Of a stretch of 47,209 nucleotides of DNA, positions 33,883-44,938 are shown piece after piece. Position 1 is the first letter of the stretch. Every line of letters starts with the position of its first letter. Origin of the DNA: Paracoccus sediminilitoris (GTDB taxonomy: Bacteria > Pseudomonadota > Alphaproteobacteria > Rhodobacterales > Rhodobacteraceae). Both the position numbers and the translations under genes were made by a program. The notes beneath the pieces are model-generated. The model did no database searches. It was given only the letters and a program-made list of their open reading frames with translations, and was not told the DNA's origin. Where the stretch lies: the NCBI RefSeq assembly GCF_003259195.1, contig NZ_QJPK01000027.1:1-47209 (forward strand), written 5' to 3'.

Positions 33883-34748
33883 GCGTCCAGAAAGGCATCG
33901 ACCTCGGCGGCGGTGGGGATGGCATCGCCCGACCCCGGCCGCGTCACCTGCAGCGCCGCCGCCGCCGATGCGCGGCGCAGCGCGTCGGGGATTGCCAGCC
34001 CCGCGTCCAGACCGGCGGCGAAATAGCCCGCGAAAGTGTCGCCCGCGCCTGTCGTGTCCACCGGCGTCACCTTGAATGATGCCTGTTCATGCGTCCTGCC
34101 TGTCGTCAGGTCGCGGTATTCAGCCCCCTTCGATCCGCGCGTGATCAGCAGGCCCTGCACCGGCAGATCGCCGGGCATGGCGGCGAACAGCTGCGCGGCC
34201 TCGCCTTCGTTCATGGCCAGAATGGTGACATGGTTCAGGATCTGGCGGACGGCCTGCAGGTCGAAGGGCGCGGCGGAATAGATCACCCGCGCGCCCGCGA
34301 CCTGCGCCGCTTGTGCGGCCGCGACCTGACCGTTGGTCTCGTTCTGCATCAGCAGTGTGTCGGACGCCCCAATCCCTGCCAGCGCCTGCGCCAGACGGTC
34401 GTCGCCAATGGCGCGGTTCGCACCGGGATGAATGACGATGGCGTTTTCGGCATGAGCATCGACCATGATGATGGCGTGGCCCGTGACCTGATCGTCCATC
34501 CGTGCGACGTGATCTGTGCCGACACCTTTTTCGGCCAGCCGCTCGATCACCCAGTCATCGCCAGATCCCATGGCGCCTAGGTGATGCGTCACCGCGCCCG
34601 CGCAGGCCGCCGCGACCGATTGGTTCGCGCCCTTGCCGCCCAGGCCCGAATCATGACTGCGCGACGTCAGCGTTTCCCCGGGCAGCGGCAGGCTGTCCAG
34701 CCGATAGACCCGGTCGATATTGATGGACCCCAGATTCCAGATCGCCAT
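33873..34748 (-). CDS. PfkB-family sugar kinase, ribokinase-like
   Basis: A 291-residue kinase. The N-terminal sugar-binding part has [14 protein letters not shown] and [18 protein letters not shown] (about 36-53), the signature used by ribokinase to hold the pentose. The C-terminal PfkB motif is [17 protein letters not shown] with the catalytic Asp in GAGD. It phosphorylates a sugar or nucleoside with ATP. Ribose is likely from the GGKGANQ motif but not proven, because no ribose transporter lies nearby. It appears monocistronic. Confidence 0.85.
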   Translation of the reverse strand: MAIWNLGSINIDRVYRLDSLPLPGETLTSRSHDSGLGGKGANQSVAAACAGAVTHHLGAMGSGDDWVIERLAEKGVGTDHVARMDDQVTGHAIIMVDAHAENAIVIHPGANRAIGDDRLAQALAGIGASDTLLMQNETNGQVAAAQAAQVAGARVIYSAAPFDLQAVRQILNHVTILAMNEGEAAQLFAAMPGDLPVQGLLITRGSKGAEYRDLTTGRTHEQASFKVTPVDTTGAGDTFAGYFAAGLDAGLAIPDALRRASAAAALQVTRPGSGDAIPTAAEVDAFLDAQS

Positions 34749-34810
34749 GGCCGTCTCCTCCGTTCGACGGGCGACATCTGACCGAGGGGGCGGTCCCTTG
34801 TCCAGAGACG

Positions 34811-34838
34811 AAAAAACGCGCCCGTTGCGGGGCGCGTT
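34811..34838 (-). terminator. Rho-independent terminator of the petABC operon
   Basis: On the minus strand AACGCGCC (34831-34838) pairs with GGCGCGTT (34815-34822) around an eight-base loop, followed by a run of T through 34811. It lies about 28 bases after the petC stop. Confidence 0.88.
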
Positions 34839-34865
34839 CGTTCAGGTCGGGATGATCGCCGGCGA

Positions 34866-35894
34866 TCAGTGCTTCAGCTTGCCCTTGTGGGGTGCCCAGA
34901 GGCGCTTGTTCACCAGATACAGCAATGCGCTGAGGATCAGCAGGAACAGCACGGCGACAAGGCCCACGGACTTGCGGTCCATCATCTTTGGCTCGGCAGT
35001 CCACATCAGGAAGGCCGAGACGTCGGTCGACATCTGGTCGACGGTCGCCGCCGTGCCGTCGGCATAGGTCACGCGGTCTTCCGACAGCGGGGGCGGCATG
35101 CCGATCCAGCCACCGGGGAAGGCGGTATTGCCGTAAAGGACCGAACCGGCCTCTTCCTTTTCCTCACCGGTGTAACCGGTCAGGACGGCGTGGATGTATT
35201 CCGGGCCGCCGATGCCCTTGACCAGCTGGTTGATCCCCAGGCCGACGGGGCCGTGAAAGCCCGCACGTGCCTTGGCCATCAGCGACAGGTCGGGACCCAT
35301 GCCCATGCCCGAGATGGTCGGGAAGTGGTCGGTGGCCACGCGGTCGCGCTCCTCGCCGGTGGCTTCGTCCAAGATGGGCAGAAGCATCGCGGCATAGGCG
35401 CGGACCTGATCCTCGGGCAGGCCGGGGCCGCCTTCATCGGACAGGGTGCGGATCGGGACGAATTTCATGCCGTGGCAGGCCGAGCAGACCTCGGTATAGA
35501 CCTGAAGGCCGCGCTGCAGCTGGAACTGGTCATAGCTGCCGAAGGGGCCTTCGAAGCTGAAATCGATATCCTCGATATGGGCAGCGCCGTGGTCGCCCCC
35601 TTCTTCGGCGTGACCGGCATCTGCATGCTCGGCCTCGCCTTCGGCAGGTTCGGCCCCGGCTTCGGCCTCGGGCTCGGCCGCTGCGGGGTCTTCCGCAGCA
35701 GCCTCGGTGGTTGCGGTTTCGGCCGCGGTCTCGGAGGGCGTTGCGACGAAGGTGGTGCCTTCGGCGGGTGCCTGTTCGGCATCCGCCGGCTGCATCGGCA
35801 CCGTGGTCGTGGTGGCCTCCTGCGCCAGCGCGAAGCCGGTCGCAGAGATCGTCAGGGCCAATGCGGCCGTGAGCGTCTTGGTTCTCAGGGTCAT
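34866..35894 (-). CDS. petC: Cytochrome c1 of the bc1 complex, with long acidic N-terminal extension
   Basis: A 342-residue subunit that passes electrons from the Rieske protein to cytochrome c. The signal peptide ends near Ala24. An extension of some 80 residues, nearly all Ala, Glu, Pro and Thr (about 25-105), follows. Haem c binds at CSACH (137-141), and SGMGMGPDL holds the axial Met. One C-terminal helix ([20 protein letters not shown]) anchors the protein. Such an acidic extension is the trademark of Paracoccus cytochrome c1 and may help cytochrome c docking. Last gene of petABC. Confidence 0.97.
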   Translation of the reverse strand: MTLRTKTLTAALALTISATGFALAQEATTTTVPMQPADAEQAPAEGTTFVATPSETAAETATTEAAAEDPAAAEPEAEAGAEPAEGEAEHADAGHAEEGGDHGAAHIEDIDFSFEGPFGSYDQFQLQRGLQVYTEVCSACHGMKFVPIRTLSDEGGPGLPEDQVRAYAAMLLPILDEATGEERDRVATDHFPTISGMGMGPDLSLMAKARAGFHGPVGLGINQLVKGIGGPEYIHAVLTGYTGEEKEEAGSVLYGNTAFPGGWIGMPPPLSEDRVTYADGTAATVDQMSTDVSAFLMWTAEPKMMDRKSVGLVAVLFLLILSALLYLVNKRLWAPHKGKLKH

Positions 35895-35907
35895 TCCTTG
35901 GCTCTCC

Positions 35908-37230
35908 TTACTCGGCCGGTGTCGCCTTGGCGCTGTAATGCGCGTTGAAGTCTTCCTCGATCGTGGCCGGCATCGGCTCGGGCTTCTCGATGACGCCCAG
36001 AAGCGGCAGGATGACCAGGAAGTAGGCGAACCAATAGGTCGAGGCCAGCAGCGCGATATAGGGGTAGGGACCCGTGGTCGGCATGGCGCCGACCCACATC
36101 AGCACGACGAAATCGACGGCCAGCAGCCAGAACCACCACTTGAATTGCGGGCGGTAACGGCCCGAACGCACGCGCGAGGTGTCGAGCCAAGGCACCAGCG
36201 CCATGACGATGATCGCACCGAACATCGCCAGCACGCCGAAGAACTTGGCGTCGACGATGCCGAAGGACAGGAACTGGACCAGCTGCACGGCCCAGACATC
36301 GCCGTCGAAGGCGCGCAGGATCGCGTAGAAGGGCAGGAAGTACCATTCGGGAACGATATGGGCAGGCGTCGCAAGCGCGTTCGCCTCGATATAGTTGTCG
36401 GGGTGGCCCAGATAGTTCGGCATGAAGCCGACGATCGCGAAGAAGACGACCATGATGACGGCCAGCGCCAAGAGGTCCTTGATCACGAAATAGGGCCAGA
36501 AGGGCAGGGTGTCCTTCTGCGCTTCTTCTTTCGAACCGCGGCGGACCTCGATGCCAGTCGGGTTGTTGTTGCCGGTCGAGTGGAAGGCCCAGATGTGGAC
36601 GATCACCAGGCCCGCGATGACGAAGGGCAGCAGGTAGTGTAGCGAGAAGAAGCGGTTCAGCGTCGCGTTGCCGACGGCTGGTCCGCCCAAGAGCCAGGTC
36701 TGCAGCGATTCACCGATGCCCGGAATGGCACCAAACAGTCCGGTGATCACGGTCGCGCCCCAGAAGGACATCTGACCCCAAGGCAGCACGTAGCCCATGA
36801 AGGCCGTGGCCATCATCAGCAGATAGATCAGCATGCCGACGATCCAGGTCACCTCGCGCGGGGCCTTGTAGCTGCCGTAATACAGGCTGCGGAAGATGTG
36901 CAGGTAAACGGCCACGAAGAACAGCGACGCGCCGTTCGCATGCAGGTAACGCAGCATATAGCCGCCGTTCACGTTGCGCATGATATGTTCGACGCTGGCG
37001 AAGGCCATGTCGACATGGGGCGTGTAGTGCATGACCAGCACGATGCCGGTGATGATCTGCAGCGCCAGGCAGAAGGTCAGGACGATGCCCCAGATCCACA
37101 TCCAGTTGAGGTTCTTGGGGGTCGGGATGACAAGCGTGTCATAGAGCAGTCCGGCCACCGGCAGACGACGGTGCAGCCAGCGTTCGAAGCCCGATTTGGG
37201 CTGATAATGGTCGTGCGGAATTCCGGCCAT
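35908..37230 (-). CDS. petB: Cytochrome b of the bc1 complex
   Basis: A 440-residue membrane subunit with eight helices and both quinone sites. The four haem-b histidines are His97 and His111 (YLHANG and YLHIFR) and His198 and His212 (SLHYLL and IVHIWAF), each pair fourteen residues apart, at the standard Rhodobacter/Paracoccus positions. [14 protein letters not shown] holds the PEWY motif of the Qo site. The gene lies between petA (11 bp gap) and petC (13 bp gap). Confidence 0.98.
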   Translation of the reverse strand: MAGIPHDHYQPKSGFERWLHRRLPVAGLLYDTLVIPTPKNLNWMWIWGIVLTFCLALQIITGIVLVMHYTPHVDMAFASVEHIMRNVNGGYMLRYLHANGASLFFVAVYLHIFRSLYYGSYKAPREVTWIVGMLIYLLMMATAFMGYVLPWGQMSFWGATVITGLFGAIPGIGESLQTWLLGGPAVGNATLNRFFSLHYLLPFVIAGLVIVHIWAFHSTGNNNPTGIEVRRGSKEEAQKDTLPFWPYFVIKDLLALAVIMVVFFAIVGFMPNYLGHPDNYIEANALATPAHIVPEWYFLPFYAILRAFDGDVWAVQLVQFLSFGIVDAKFFGVLAMFGAIIVMALVPWLDTSRVRSGRYRPQFKWWFWLLAVDFVVLMWVGAMPTTGPYPYIALLASTYWFAYFLVILPLLGVIEKPEPMPATIEEDFNAHYSAKATPAE

Positions 37231-37241
37231 GAGAACCCTCC

Positions 37242-37805
37242 TCAGCCCAGCTGGATGGTGGTGTCGTTGATGAACGACGCCACGGGAATATGCATGTTCT
37301 GGGGCGCGGGACCCCGGCGGATGCGGCCTGCCGTATCATAGTGGCTGCCGTGGCACGGACAGTACCAGCCACCGAAATCACCCGCACCATCCCCGATCGG
37401 CACGCAGCCCAGATGGGTGCAGACGCCGATCTGGACCAGCCATTCGCCGGCCTCGTCCAGGGTGCGGTTTTCGTCGGTGGCGGGCTGGTCCGCGGGAAGA
37501 TTGGGGTTCTGCGCGTTCTGGTCGACCAGTTCGTTCAGTTCGACCGCGCGTCCGGCCTCGATTTCCTCGGCGGTGCGGCGACGGATGAAGACCGGCTTGC
37601 CCAGGAACAGGACGGTGATCTGCGATCCTTCGGCCACGCCGCTGACATCGACCGGGATCGAGGCAAGGGCCTGGACATCAGCCGAGGGGTTCATCTGGTT
37701 CACAAGCGTCCAGGCGGCGGCACCGGCGGCCACCGTGCCTGCGCCCGCCGCGGCATAATAGAGGAAATCCCTCCGGGTGCCTACGTGGTCATCTGCGTGG
37801 GACAC
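37242..37805 (-). CDS. petA: Rieske iron-sulfur protein of the bc1 complex
   Basis: A 187-residue subunit. The twin-arginine signal [14 protein letters not shown] (10-23) also serves as membrane anchor. The [2Fe-2S] cluster ligands are in CTHLGC (Cys129, His131, Cys134) and CPCHGSHYD (Cys149, Cys151, His152). The start is GTG at 37805: the codon is GTG rather than ATG, with GGAG eight bases upstream, and the resulting N-terminus [14 protein letters not shown] agrees with known Paracoccus Rieske proteins. First gene of petABC; its promoter must lie in the 172 bp before radC. Confidence 0.97.
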   Translation of the reverse strand: MSHADDHVGTRRDFLYYAAAGAGTVAAGAAAWTLVNQMNPSADVQALASIPVDVSGVAEGSQITVLFLGKPVFIRRRTAEEIEAGRAVELNELVDQNAQNPNLPADQPATDENRTLDEAGEWLVQIGVCTHLGCVPIGDGAGDFGGWYCPCHGSHYDTAGRIRRGPAPQNMHIPVASFINDTTIQLG

Positions 37806-37977
37806 GGGTCATACTCCAATTCGGGCCGAAATTCAGGCCGATACGACATTCCGGGCCACGTCCAAGACGCAGCCTTCGCGTCGCGGTTCTACCGTTCAAA
37901 TTCATGTCAGTCCAGACTGTAACCCGGAACAAACCGGCGCATTTCGCCGCATCTGTCGCAAATGCACCACGTTCCGG

Positions 37978-38760
37978 TTACAGCAGGCCTTCGGAACGGA
38001 AACTGAGTTCGCGCGATTTGCCGATGATCAGGTGATCGTGGATGGTGATGGACATGCTTTCGGCGGCCTGCGCGATGCGGGTCGTCATGGTGATGTCCGA
38101 ATCCGAGGGCGTCGGATCACCCGAGGGGTGGTTATGCACCAGAATGAGCGCCGAGGCATTCAGCTCCAGCGCCCGGCGAATGATCTCGCGCGGATAGACG
38201 GGGACGTGATCGACGGTGCCGCGGGCCTGCTCCTCATCCGCGATCAGGACGTTCTTGCGGTCCAGATACAGGACGCGGAACTGCTCGATCTCCCGATGGG
38301 CCATGGCGGTGTGGCAGTAATCCAGCAGATCCTGCCAGCTGGACAGCACGGGACGGTGCATGACGCGGGCTCGGGCCAGGCGTTGGGCGGCGGCCTCGAT
38401 GATCTTCAGTTCTGTCACCACCGCGGGGCCCACGCCGTCGATGGCCTGCAGTCGCGCAGGGGTGGCGGTCAACACGCGGTTGAAATCGCCGAAGGCTTCG
38501 ATCAGGCGGCGGGCCAGCGGTTTCACGTCCTGCCGGGGGATGGCGCGGAACAGGATCAGTTCCAGCATCTCGTAATCGGGCATGGCAGCGGCGCCGCCCT
38601 GCATGAAGCGGTCGCGCAGCCGCGCGCGGTGATCGGCCAGATAAGAGGGGGTCGTCTTGCCGCGTGTCGAGACCGCCTGCACCACGTCGTCAGGTGCGGG
38701 GGCGAACAGGGGCAGGGGCATTTCGCCAAAGGAGCGATTCGGGTCCATGCCCGCAAACAT
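37978..38760 (-). CDS. radC: RadC-family JAB/MPN+ domain protein
   Basis: A 260-residue protein. The N-terminal helix-hairpin-helix region (about 60-130) has RLQAIDGVGPAVVTELKIIE. The C-terminal JAMM metal site is LVHNHPSGDPTPSDSDI, with the two His, Ser and Asp ligands in place. The family was named for DNA repair, but that role has been questioned and the biochemical function is unsettled. The ATG at 38760 is used; Met5 is an alternative start. It is a chromosomal copy with the normal two-domain form, not the short version found on mobile elements. Confidence 0.93.
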   Translation of the reverse strand: MFAGMDPNRSFGEMPLPLFAPAPDDVVQAVSTRGKTTPSYLADHRARLRDRFMQGGAAAMPDYEMLELILFRAIPRQDVKPLARRLIEAFGDFNRVLTATPARLQAIDGVGPAVVTELKIIEAAAQRLARARVMHRPVLSSWQDLLDYCHTAMAHREIEQFRVLYLDRKNVLIADEEQARGTVDHVPVYPREIIRRALELNASALILVHNHPSGDPTPSDSDITMTTRIAQAAESMSITIHDHLIIGKSRELSFRSEGLL

Positions 38761-38794
38761 GGGCCCGATCGGTAAACAAAGGGTTAAACCGCGA

Positions 38795-39970
38795 TCAGCG
38801 GGTCATCCCGTCCCAGAAGCTGCGGACCTTGTCGAAAAATCCGTCGGACTGGGGACTGTTGTCGGCCTTCTGCTCCTCGAACTCGCGCAGCAATTCACGC
38901 TGGCGGGCGGTCAGGTTCACGGGGGTTTCCACCGTCAGCTCGATCAGCATGTCGCCCAGCTCTCCGCCGGCACCGGCACCATGGCGCAGGGGCGGCATGC
39001 CCTTGCCGCGCAGACGCATCTGGCGTCCGGTCTGGCTGCCCGCCGGCACCTTGACCTTGGCGCGACCGCCATCGATCGTCGGCACCTCGACCTCGCCGCC
39101 AAGGGCGGCAGTGGCCATGCTGACGGGCACCTGGCAGGCCAGCATCTTGCCATCGCGCAGGAAGATCGCGTGTTCCTGAACCTCGACGAAGATGTAGAGG
39201 TCGCCAGCAGGCCCGCCGCGCAGCCCGGCCTCGCCCTCGCCGGCAAGGCGGATGCGGGTGCCGGTCTCGACACCGGCCGGGATGTTCACCGACAGCGTGC
39301 GTTCGCGTTCCGTGCGCCCCGCGCCATGGCAGGCCTTGCAGGGGTTCTTGATGATCTGGCCGGCGCCGCCGCAGGTGGGGCAGGCGCGTTCGACGGTAAA
39401 GAAGCCCTGCTGCGCACGAACCTTGCCCATGCCCGCGCAGGTCGGACAGGTTGCGGGCTGGGTCGCGCCCTCGGCGCCCGTGCCGTCGCATTCGTCGCAG
39501 GCCGCCGAGCCCTTGACCGTGATCGGCTTTTGCACGCCGACATAGGCGTCTTCCAGCGACACCCGCAGGTTATAGCGCAGGTCCTGACCGCGCTGCGCGC
39601 GCGACCGACCGCCGCCGCCTGCGCGACGTCCGCCCATCATGTCGCCGAAAAGATCTTCGAAGACATCCGCGAAGGCCGATCCGAAATCGCCTTGGCCGGC
39701 ACCGCCGCGACCGCCGAAGCCACCACCGAATCCGCCGCCGCCACCTTCGAAGGCGGCATGGCCGAAGCGGTCATAGGCGGATTTCTTCTGGTCGTCCTTC
39801 AGGCAGTCATAGGCCTCGTTCGCTTCCTTGAAGCGGGCCTCGGCCGAGGCGTCGTCCGGGTTGCGGTCGGGATGCAATTCCTTGGCCTTGGTGCGATAGG
39901 CCTTCTTGATCTCGTCGGCCGAAGCCCCGCGGCTGACCCCGAGCACCTCGTAATAGCAACGCTTGCTCAT
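38795..39970 (-). CDS. dnaJ: Chaperone DnaJ (Hsp40)
   Basis: A 391-residue type I J-protein that stimulates DnaK. The J domain has HPD at 33-35. A Gly/Phe-rich linker spans about 75-95 with [19 protein letters not shown] runs. Four zinc-finger repeats follow in order: [24 protein letters not shown] and CKACHGAG. The client-binding C-terminal domains come last. It lies 81 bases downstream of dnaK in the same orientation, but a strong hairpin between them reduces or separates its transcription. Confidence 0.97.
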   Translation of the reverse strand: MSKRCYYEVLGVSRGASADEIKKAYRTKAKELHPDRNPDDASAEARFKEANEAYDCLKDDQKKSAYDRFGHAAFEGGGGGFGGGFGGRGGAGQGDFGSAFADVFEDLFGDMMGGRRAGGGGRSRAQRGQDLRYNLRVSLEDAYVGVQKPITVKGSAACDECDGTGAEGATQPATCPTCAGMGKVRAQQGFFTVERACPTCGGAGQIIKNPCKACHGAGRTERERTLSVNIPAGVETGTRIRLAGEGEAGLRGGPAGDLYIFVEVQEHAIFLRDGKMLACQVPVSMATAALGGEVEVPTIDGGRAKVKVPAGSQTGRQMRLRGKGMPPLRHGAGAGGELGDMLIELTVETPVNLTARQRELLREFEEQKADNSPQSDGFFDKVRSFWDGMTR

Positions 39971-39993
39971 GTGTCGTCCTGTTCAATTGTCCC

Positions 39994-40030
39994 AAAAAAC
40001 GCGGGCCGGTCCGCGAAAGCAGACCGGCCC
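39994..40030 (-). terminator. Strong hairpin terminator between dnaK and dnaJ
   Basis: On the minus strand GGGCCGGTC (40022-40030) pairs with GACCGGCCC (40003-40011), and GCG and six T follow. This is a textbook intrinsic terminator placed 21 bases after the dnaK stop. The other strand also ends in five T, but no plus-strand gene precedes it. It should make dnaK mRNA more abundant than dnaKJ, or dnaJ may use its own promoter. Confidence 0.85.
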
Positions 40031-40051
40031 CTTTTTGAGAGTCGGCCCCGA

Positions 40052-41962
<1,911 letters not shown>

Positions 41963-42076
41963 ATGAATATAACCTCTCTTGCGGCGATATTGTGAGCCTC
42001 GGGTCCGTTTTGGCCCCCGCGGCCCGATCCCTTGCTTTGAATTAGGCCCGGAACCTCCGGACTGCTTCGGGGGTGT

Positions 42077-42104
42077 ATATAGGGATGCAATTCAGCCCCG
42101 CAAG
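42077..42104 (-). promoter_or_regulatory. Sigma-32-type heat-shock promoter of dnaK
   Basis: On the minus strand CTTG (42101-42104) is followed after exactly 17 bases by CCTATAT (42077-42083). This fits the alphaproteobacterial heat-shock consensus CTTG-N17-CYTATNT. Transcription would start near 42070, giving an untranslated leader of about 105 bases that contains GC-rich inverted segments. Confidence 0.75.
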
Positions 42105-42118
42105 CACCGCGGCAGCGC

Positions 42119-42162
42119 AAAATCGGCCCCCTGTGCCGCCTTTTGCGGCCTCGCGGGGGGGC
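42119..42162 (-). terminator. Hairpin terminator after the ABC-2 permease gene
   Basis: On the minus strand a two-tiered stem forms: outer GCCCCC (42157-42162) with GGGGGC (42126-42131), and inner GCCGC with GCGGC around AAAAG. A short T-run (TTTT, near 42119-42122) follows. It starts five bases after the permease stop and separates this gene from the dnaK promoter. Confidence 0.65.
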
Positions 42163-42166
42163 AATC

Positions 42167-42991
42167 CTACTGCGTGGCGGCCCAGCTGATCGATTCGTGC
42201 TTGCGGGTGGTGAAGTTGATCAGGAGCCCGATCATCAGCATCGCGATGGAAAACCACAGCGGATACAGAAGCACCGTCTTGTGCGGCGAATAGTTGATGA
42301 ACAGGAAGCCGCGTTCCTGGTCGATCAGGTGGAACAGCGGGTTCCAGATGAACCAGGGCAGGATGAAGTTCGGCATGGTGTTGGCCACGAAGAACTTGCC
42401 CGAGGCGAACATGTTCACCCGCTGGTACAGCGTCGTCAGCACCTTGGCGGTGGCGGGCGACCAGGGCCTGATCCCCAGAAAGACCAGCCCCACGCAGCAC
42501 CCCGAAAACCAGGCCAGCAGGAACAGCGCCGCCGCGCCCAGGGGGTCATAGATGGTGATCGGCTTGAACAGCACGTGATAGGCCAGCAGCAGCACGATGA
42601 TGCTGATCGCCTGCTTGTAGAGGATCGCCAGCGCCGCTCCCGAGATCAGCACCGCCGCGTTCAGCGGTTCGTGCTTGATGATCCCCGATGAGACGGAATG
42701 GCTGGCCGACACCGCCCCCACCGCCTGCACATGCAGCATGAAGACGAAGATGCCCGACATGATATAAAGGAGGAAGTCGCCCCGCAGCGGCGCCGTCTTG
42801 ATGCCCACCAGCGCATAAAGCGCCAGGAAGACCAGCATGAACAGCGATGTCTGGACGATGGTCAGCAGCAGCCCGACCGCCGCGTTTCGGTGTTCGGTCC
42901 GCAGGTTGTAGACGGTCTGGTGATAGATCAGGGCCAGCGTCGTGAAGGCGGCCTGGGCCATGTTGCGGCTTTGACGTTGCTTGAACAGCAT
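42167..42991 (-). CDS. ABC-2 type polysaccharide export permease (KpsM/Wzm-like)
   Basis: A 274-residue membrane protein with six helices of the ABC-2 fold (for example LLTIVQTSLFMLVFLALYAL near 40-59 and FLLYIMSGIFVFMLHVQAVG near 75-94). It is similar in layout to KpsM and Wzm, which export capsule or O-antigen chains. ATG at 42991 follows AAGGGG; an upstream in-frame start would add unrelated residues. No ATP-binding partner (KpsT or Wzt) lies in this window, since dnaK follows it, so the ATPase must be encoded elsewhere. Neighbouring sugar-nucleotide genes support a surface-polysaccharide role. Confidence 0.8.
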   Translation of the reverse strand: MLFKQRQSRNMAQAAFTTLALIYHQTVYNLRTEHRNAAVGLLLTIVQTSLFMLVFLALYALVGIKTAPLRGDFLLYIMSGIFVFMLHVQAVGAVSASHSVSSGIIKHEPLNAAVLISGAALAILYKQAISIIVLLLAYHVLFKPITIYDPLGAAALFLLAWFSGCCVGLVFLGIRPWSPATAKVLTTLYQRVNMFASGKFFVANTMPNFILPWFIWNPLFHLIDQERGFLFINYSPHKTVLLYPLWFSIAMLMIGLLINFTTRKHESISWAATQ

Positions 42992-43149
42992 TCCGACCCC
43001 TTGGCCTTGAATTGATGCGGGATTGTCGCAGCATCGGGGCTGCCACGGTGGCGGTGCTTGCCGATATTCCCCCGGCACAGCATAAGGATGGCAGCACACT
43101 CAGACAATCCGGCATGGCCGGACCGGCCCCGCCACGTAAAGGAAAGTGA

Positions 43150-43947
43150 ATGCAATTCGACCGATTGACCACCGAAATGCGCCGCCTTGCCCTGCTGGCA
43201 GGCGAGCGGATCATGGAAATCTATCAGTCTGATGATTTCGAGACCCGCACCAAGGCCGACGATTCGCCCGTGACCGAGGCCGATGAGGCCGCCGATGCGA
43301 TCATCTCGGCCGGCCTGCGCGAGGCCTTTCCCGACATCGCCCTGGTGACCGAGGAGCAGGCCGACACCCATGGCCAGTCGCTGTCCACCTTCCTGATCGT
43401 CGATCCCCTGGACGGCACCAAGGAATTCGTCCAGCGCCGCGGCGATTTCACCGTCAACATCGCCTATGTCGAAAACGGCGTTCCGGTCCGGGGCGTGGTC
43501 TATGCCCCCGCCAAGAACCGCCTGTTCTATACCAGCGCCGACGGCATGTCGGTCGAGGAGAAGGCCCCCTTCGGCGAGGCCCCCGGCAAGGTCGAGCCGA
43601 TCGGCGTCAACGCCATGCCCGACAACCGCGCACTGCTGGTCGTGGCCTCCAAGTCGCATCGCGATGCGGCCACCGACGCCTATATCGGCCAATATGCGGT
43701 GCGCGACATGACCAGCGCCGGGTCGTCGCTGAAATTCTGCCTGGTCGCCACGGGCGAGGCGGATCTCTATCCGCGGCTGGGGCGGACGATGGAATGGGAC
43801 ACGGCCGCCGGTGACGCCGTCCTGCGCGGCGCGGGCGGCGAGATGGTACGTTTCGACGACCACAGCACCTTCGTCTATGGCAAGCCGGGCTTCGAGAACC
43901 CCTTCTTCATCGCCTATGCCCCCGGCGTCCTGCTGGCGAAGTCGTGA
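43150..43947 (+). CDS. cysQ: 3'(2'),5'-bisphosphate nucleotidase CysQ
   Basis: A 265-residue enzyme of the inositol monophosphatase superfamily that hydrolyses PAP (and PAPS), a by-product of sulfate assimilation and sulfotransferases. Metal-binding motifs: ADDSPVTEADEAAD at about 36-49, Glu68/Glu69 (LVTEEQ), DPLDGTKEF at 85-93 and WDTAAGDAVLRGAGG near 214-228. The ATG at 43150 follows AAAGGAAAG. The next gene starts one base after its stop, so they are cotranscribed. A link to sulfated surface sugars is possible but unproven. Confidence 0.93.
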   Translation: MQFDRLTTEMRRLALLAGERIMEIYQSDDFETRTKADDSPVTEADEAADAIISAGLREAFPDIALVTEEQADTHGQSLSTFLIVDPLDGTKEFVQRRGDFTVNIAYVENGVPVRGVVYAPAKNRLFYTSADGMSVEEKAPFGEAPGKVEPIGVNAMPDNRALLVVASKSHRDAATDAYIGQYAVRDMTSAGSSLKFCLVATGEADLYPRLGRTMEWDTAAGDAVLRGAGGEMVRFDDHSTFVYGKPGFENPFFIAYAPGVLLAKS

Positions 43948-43948
43948 G

Positions 43949-44749
43949 ATGTCCGTCGTCATCGTCATCCCCGCCCGCCATGCCTCGACACGCTATCCGG
44001 GCAAGCCGCTGGTCGAACTGCGCGGGGCGGGCGGCGCGGCGCGCAGCCTGATCCGGCGCAGCTGGGATGCGGCCATGGCGGTGTCCGGCGTGGACCTTGT
44101 GGTCGTCGCCACCGATGACGACCGCATCCGCGACCATGCCGAAGACTTCGGCGCCCAGGTCGTGATGACCAGCGCCGAATGCCGCAACGGCACCGAACGC
44201 TGTGCCGAGGCGATCGCCAATCTGGGCATCACCCCCGAGATCGTCGTGAACCTGCAGGGCGACGCGCCGCTGACCCCCGCCTGGTTCGTCGAGGATCTGG
44301 TCGCGGGCCTGCGCGCCGCCCCCGAGGCCCAGGTGGCCACGCCGGTCCTGCGCTGTTCGGGCCGGATGCGCGCCGACCTGATCGCCGATCGCCATGCCGG
44401 TCGCGTGGGCGGCACCACGGCGGTCTTCGGGCATGACGGGCAGGCGCTCTATTTCTCGAAGGAAGTCGTGCCCTTCGTGCCGGGCGACATCGACGACGAT
44501 GCCGACAGCCCGGTCTTTCATCACGTGGGCGTCTATGCCTATCGCCCCGCGGCGCTTGCGGCCTATGCGACCTGGCCGGAAGGCACGCTGGAAAAGCTGG
44601 AGGGGCTGGAGCAGCTGCGCTTTCTGGAACGCGGCCGACCTGTCCTTTGCGTCAAGGTCGAGGCCCGGGGGCGTCAATTCTGGGAACTGAACAACCCGCA
44701 GGATGTTGGGCGGCTTGAACAGATGATGTCCGATATGGGTCTTCAGTGA
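43949..44749 (+). CDS. kdsB: CMP-KDO synthetase-like cytidylyltransferase (KdsB/KpsU)
   Basis: A 266-residue nucleotidyltransferase that would couple CTP to an acid sugar such as KDO. The N-terminal signature VIPARHASTRYPGKPLVEL, VVATDDDRIRDHAE, GTERCAEA and VVNLQGDAPLTPAWF agree with the KdsB family. The C-terminus has KLEGLEQLRFLERGRPVLCV, where KdsB has the LE.LEQLR motif. Lipid A synthesis needs one KdsB; its position among export and sugar genes makes a capsule-specific KpsU copy equally likely. It starts one base after cysQ. Confidence 0.82.
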   Translation: MSVVIVIPARHASTRYPGKPLVELRGAGGAARSLIRRSWDAAMAVSGVDLVVVATDDDRIRDHAEDFGAQVVMTSAECRNGTERCAEAIANLGITPEIVVNLQGDAPLTPAWFVEDLVAGLRAAPEAQVATPVLRCSGRMRADLIADRHAGRVGGTTAVFGHDGQALYFSKEVVPFVPGDIDDDADSPVFHHVGVYAYRPAALAAYATWPEGTLEKLEGLEQLRFLERGRPVLCVKVEARGRQFWELNNPQDVGRLEQMMSDMGLQ

Positions 44750-44785
44750 CAGCCTGCCATCAACACTGCCGTTCCCTTGGGCGAT

Positions 44786-44800
44786 AAATGTTAAACATTT
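44786..44800. promoter_or_regulatory. Perfect 7-1-7 palindrome upstream of galU, candidate operator
   Basis: AAATGTT-A-AACATTT is an exact inverted repeat in an A/T-rich patch of the 189 bp galU leader. A second dyad, TGCAG-TGG-CTGCA, lies at 44881-44893. Such A/T-rich palindromes are uncommon here and suggest a regulator site. A wider pair CTGCCG (44766-44771)/CGGCAG (44810-44815) flanks the first dyad. The binding factor is unknown. Confidence 0.45.
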
Positions 44801-44938
44801 GTAGCATTCCGGCAGAATGGCTTGGCGGGTAACTGCCTAGAATATAGTCTGTCTATTGAAATTCGGGCCCCTGCGTGTAGTGCAGTGGCTGCAATTAGGG
44901 CGGCCGCCTGGTCCGTCACGTTATCAGAGGTAGTTGAA

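Noticed and set aside
37978..38760. radC as a marker of a mobile or defence island
   Set aside because: It has the full two-domain chromosomal form and sits among housekeeping genes (petABC, dnaJK). No integrase, phage or defence genes are near.
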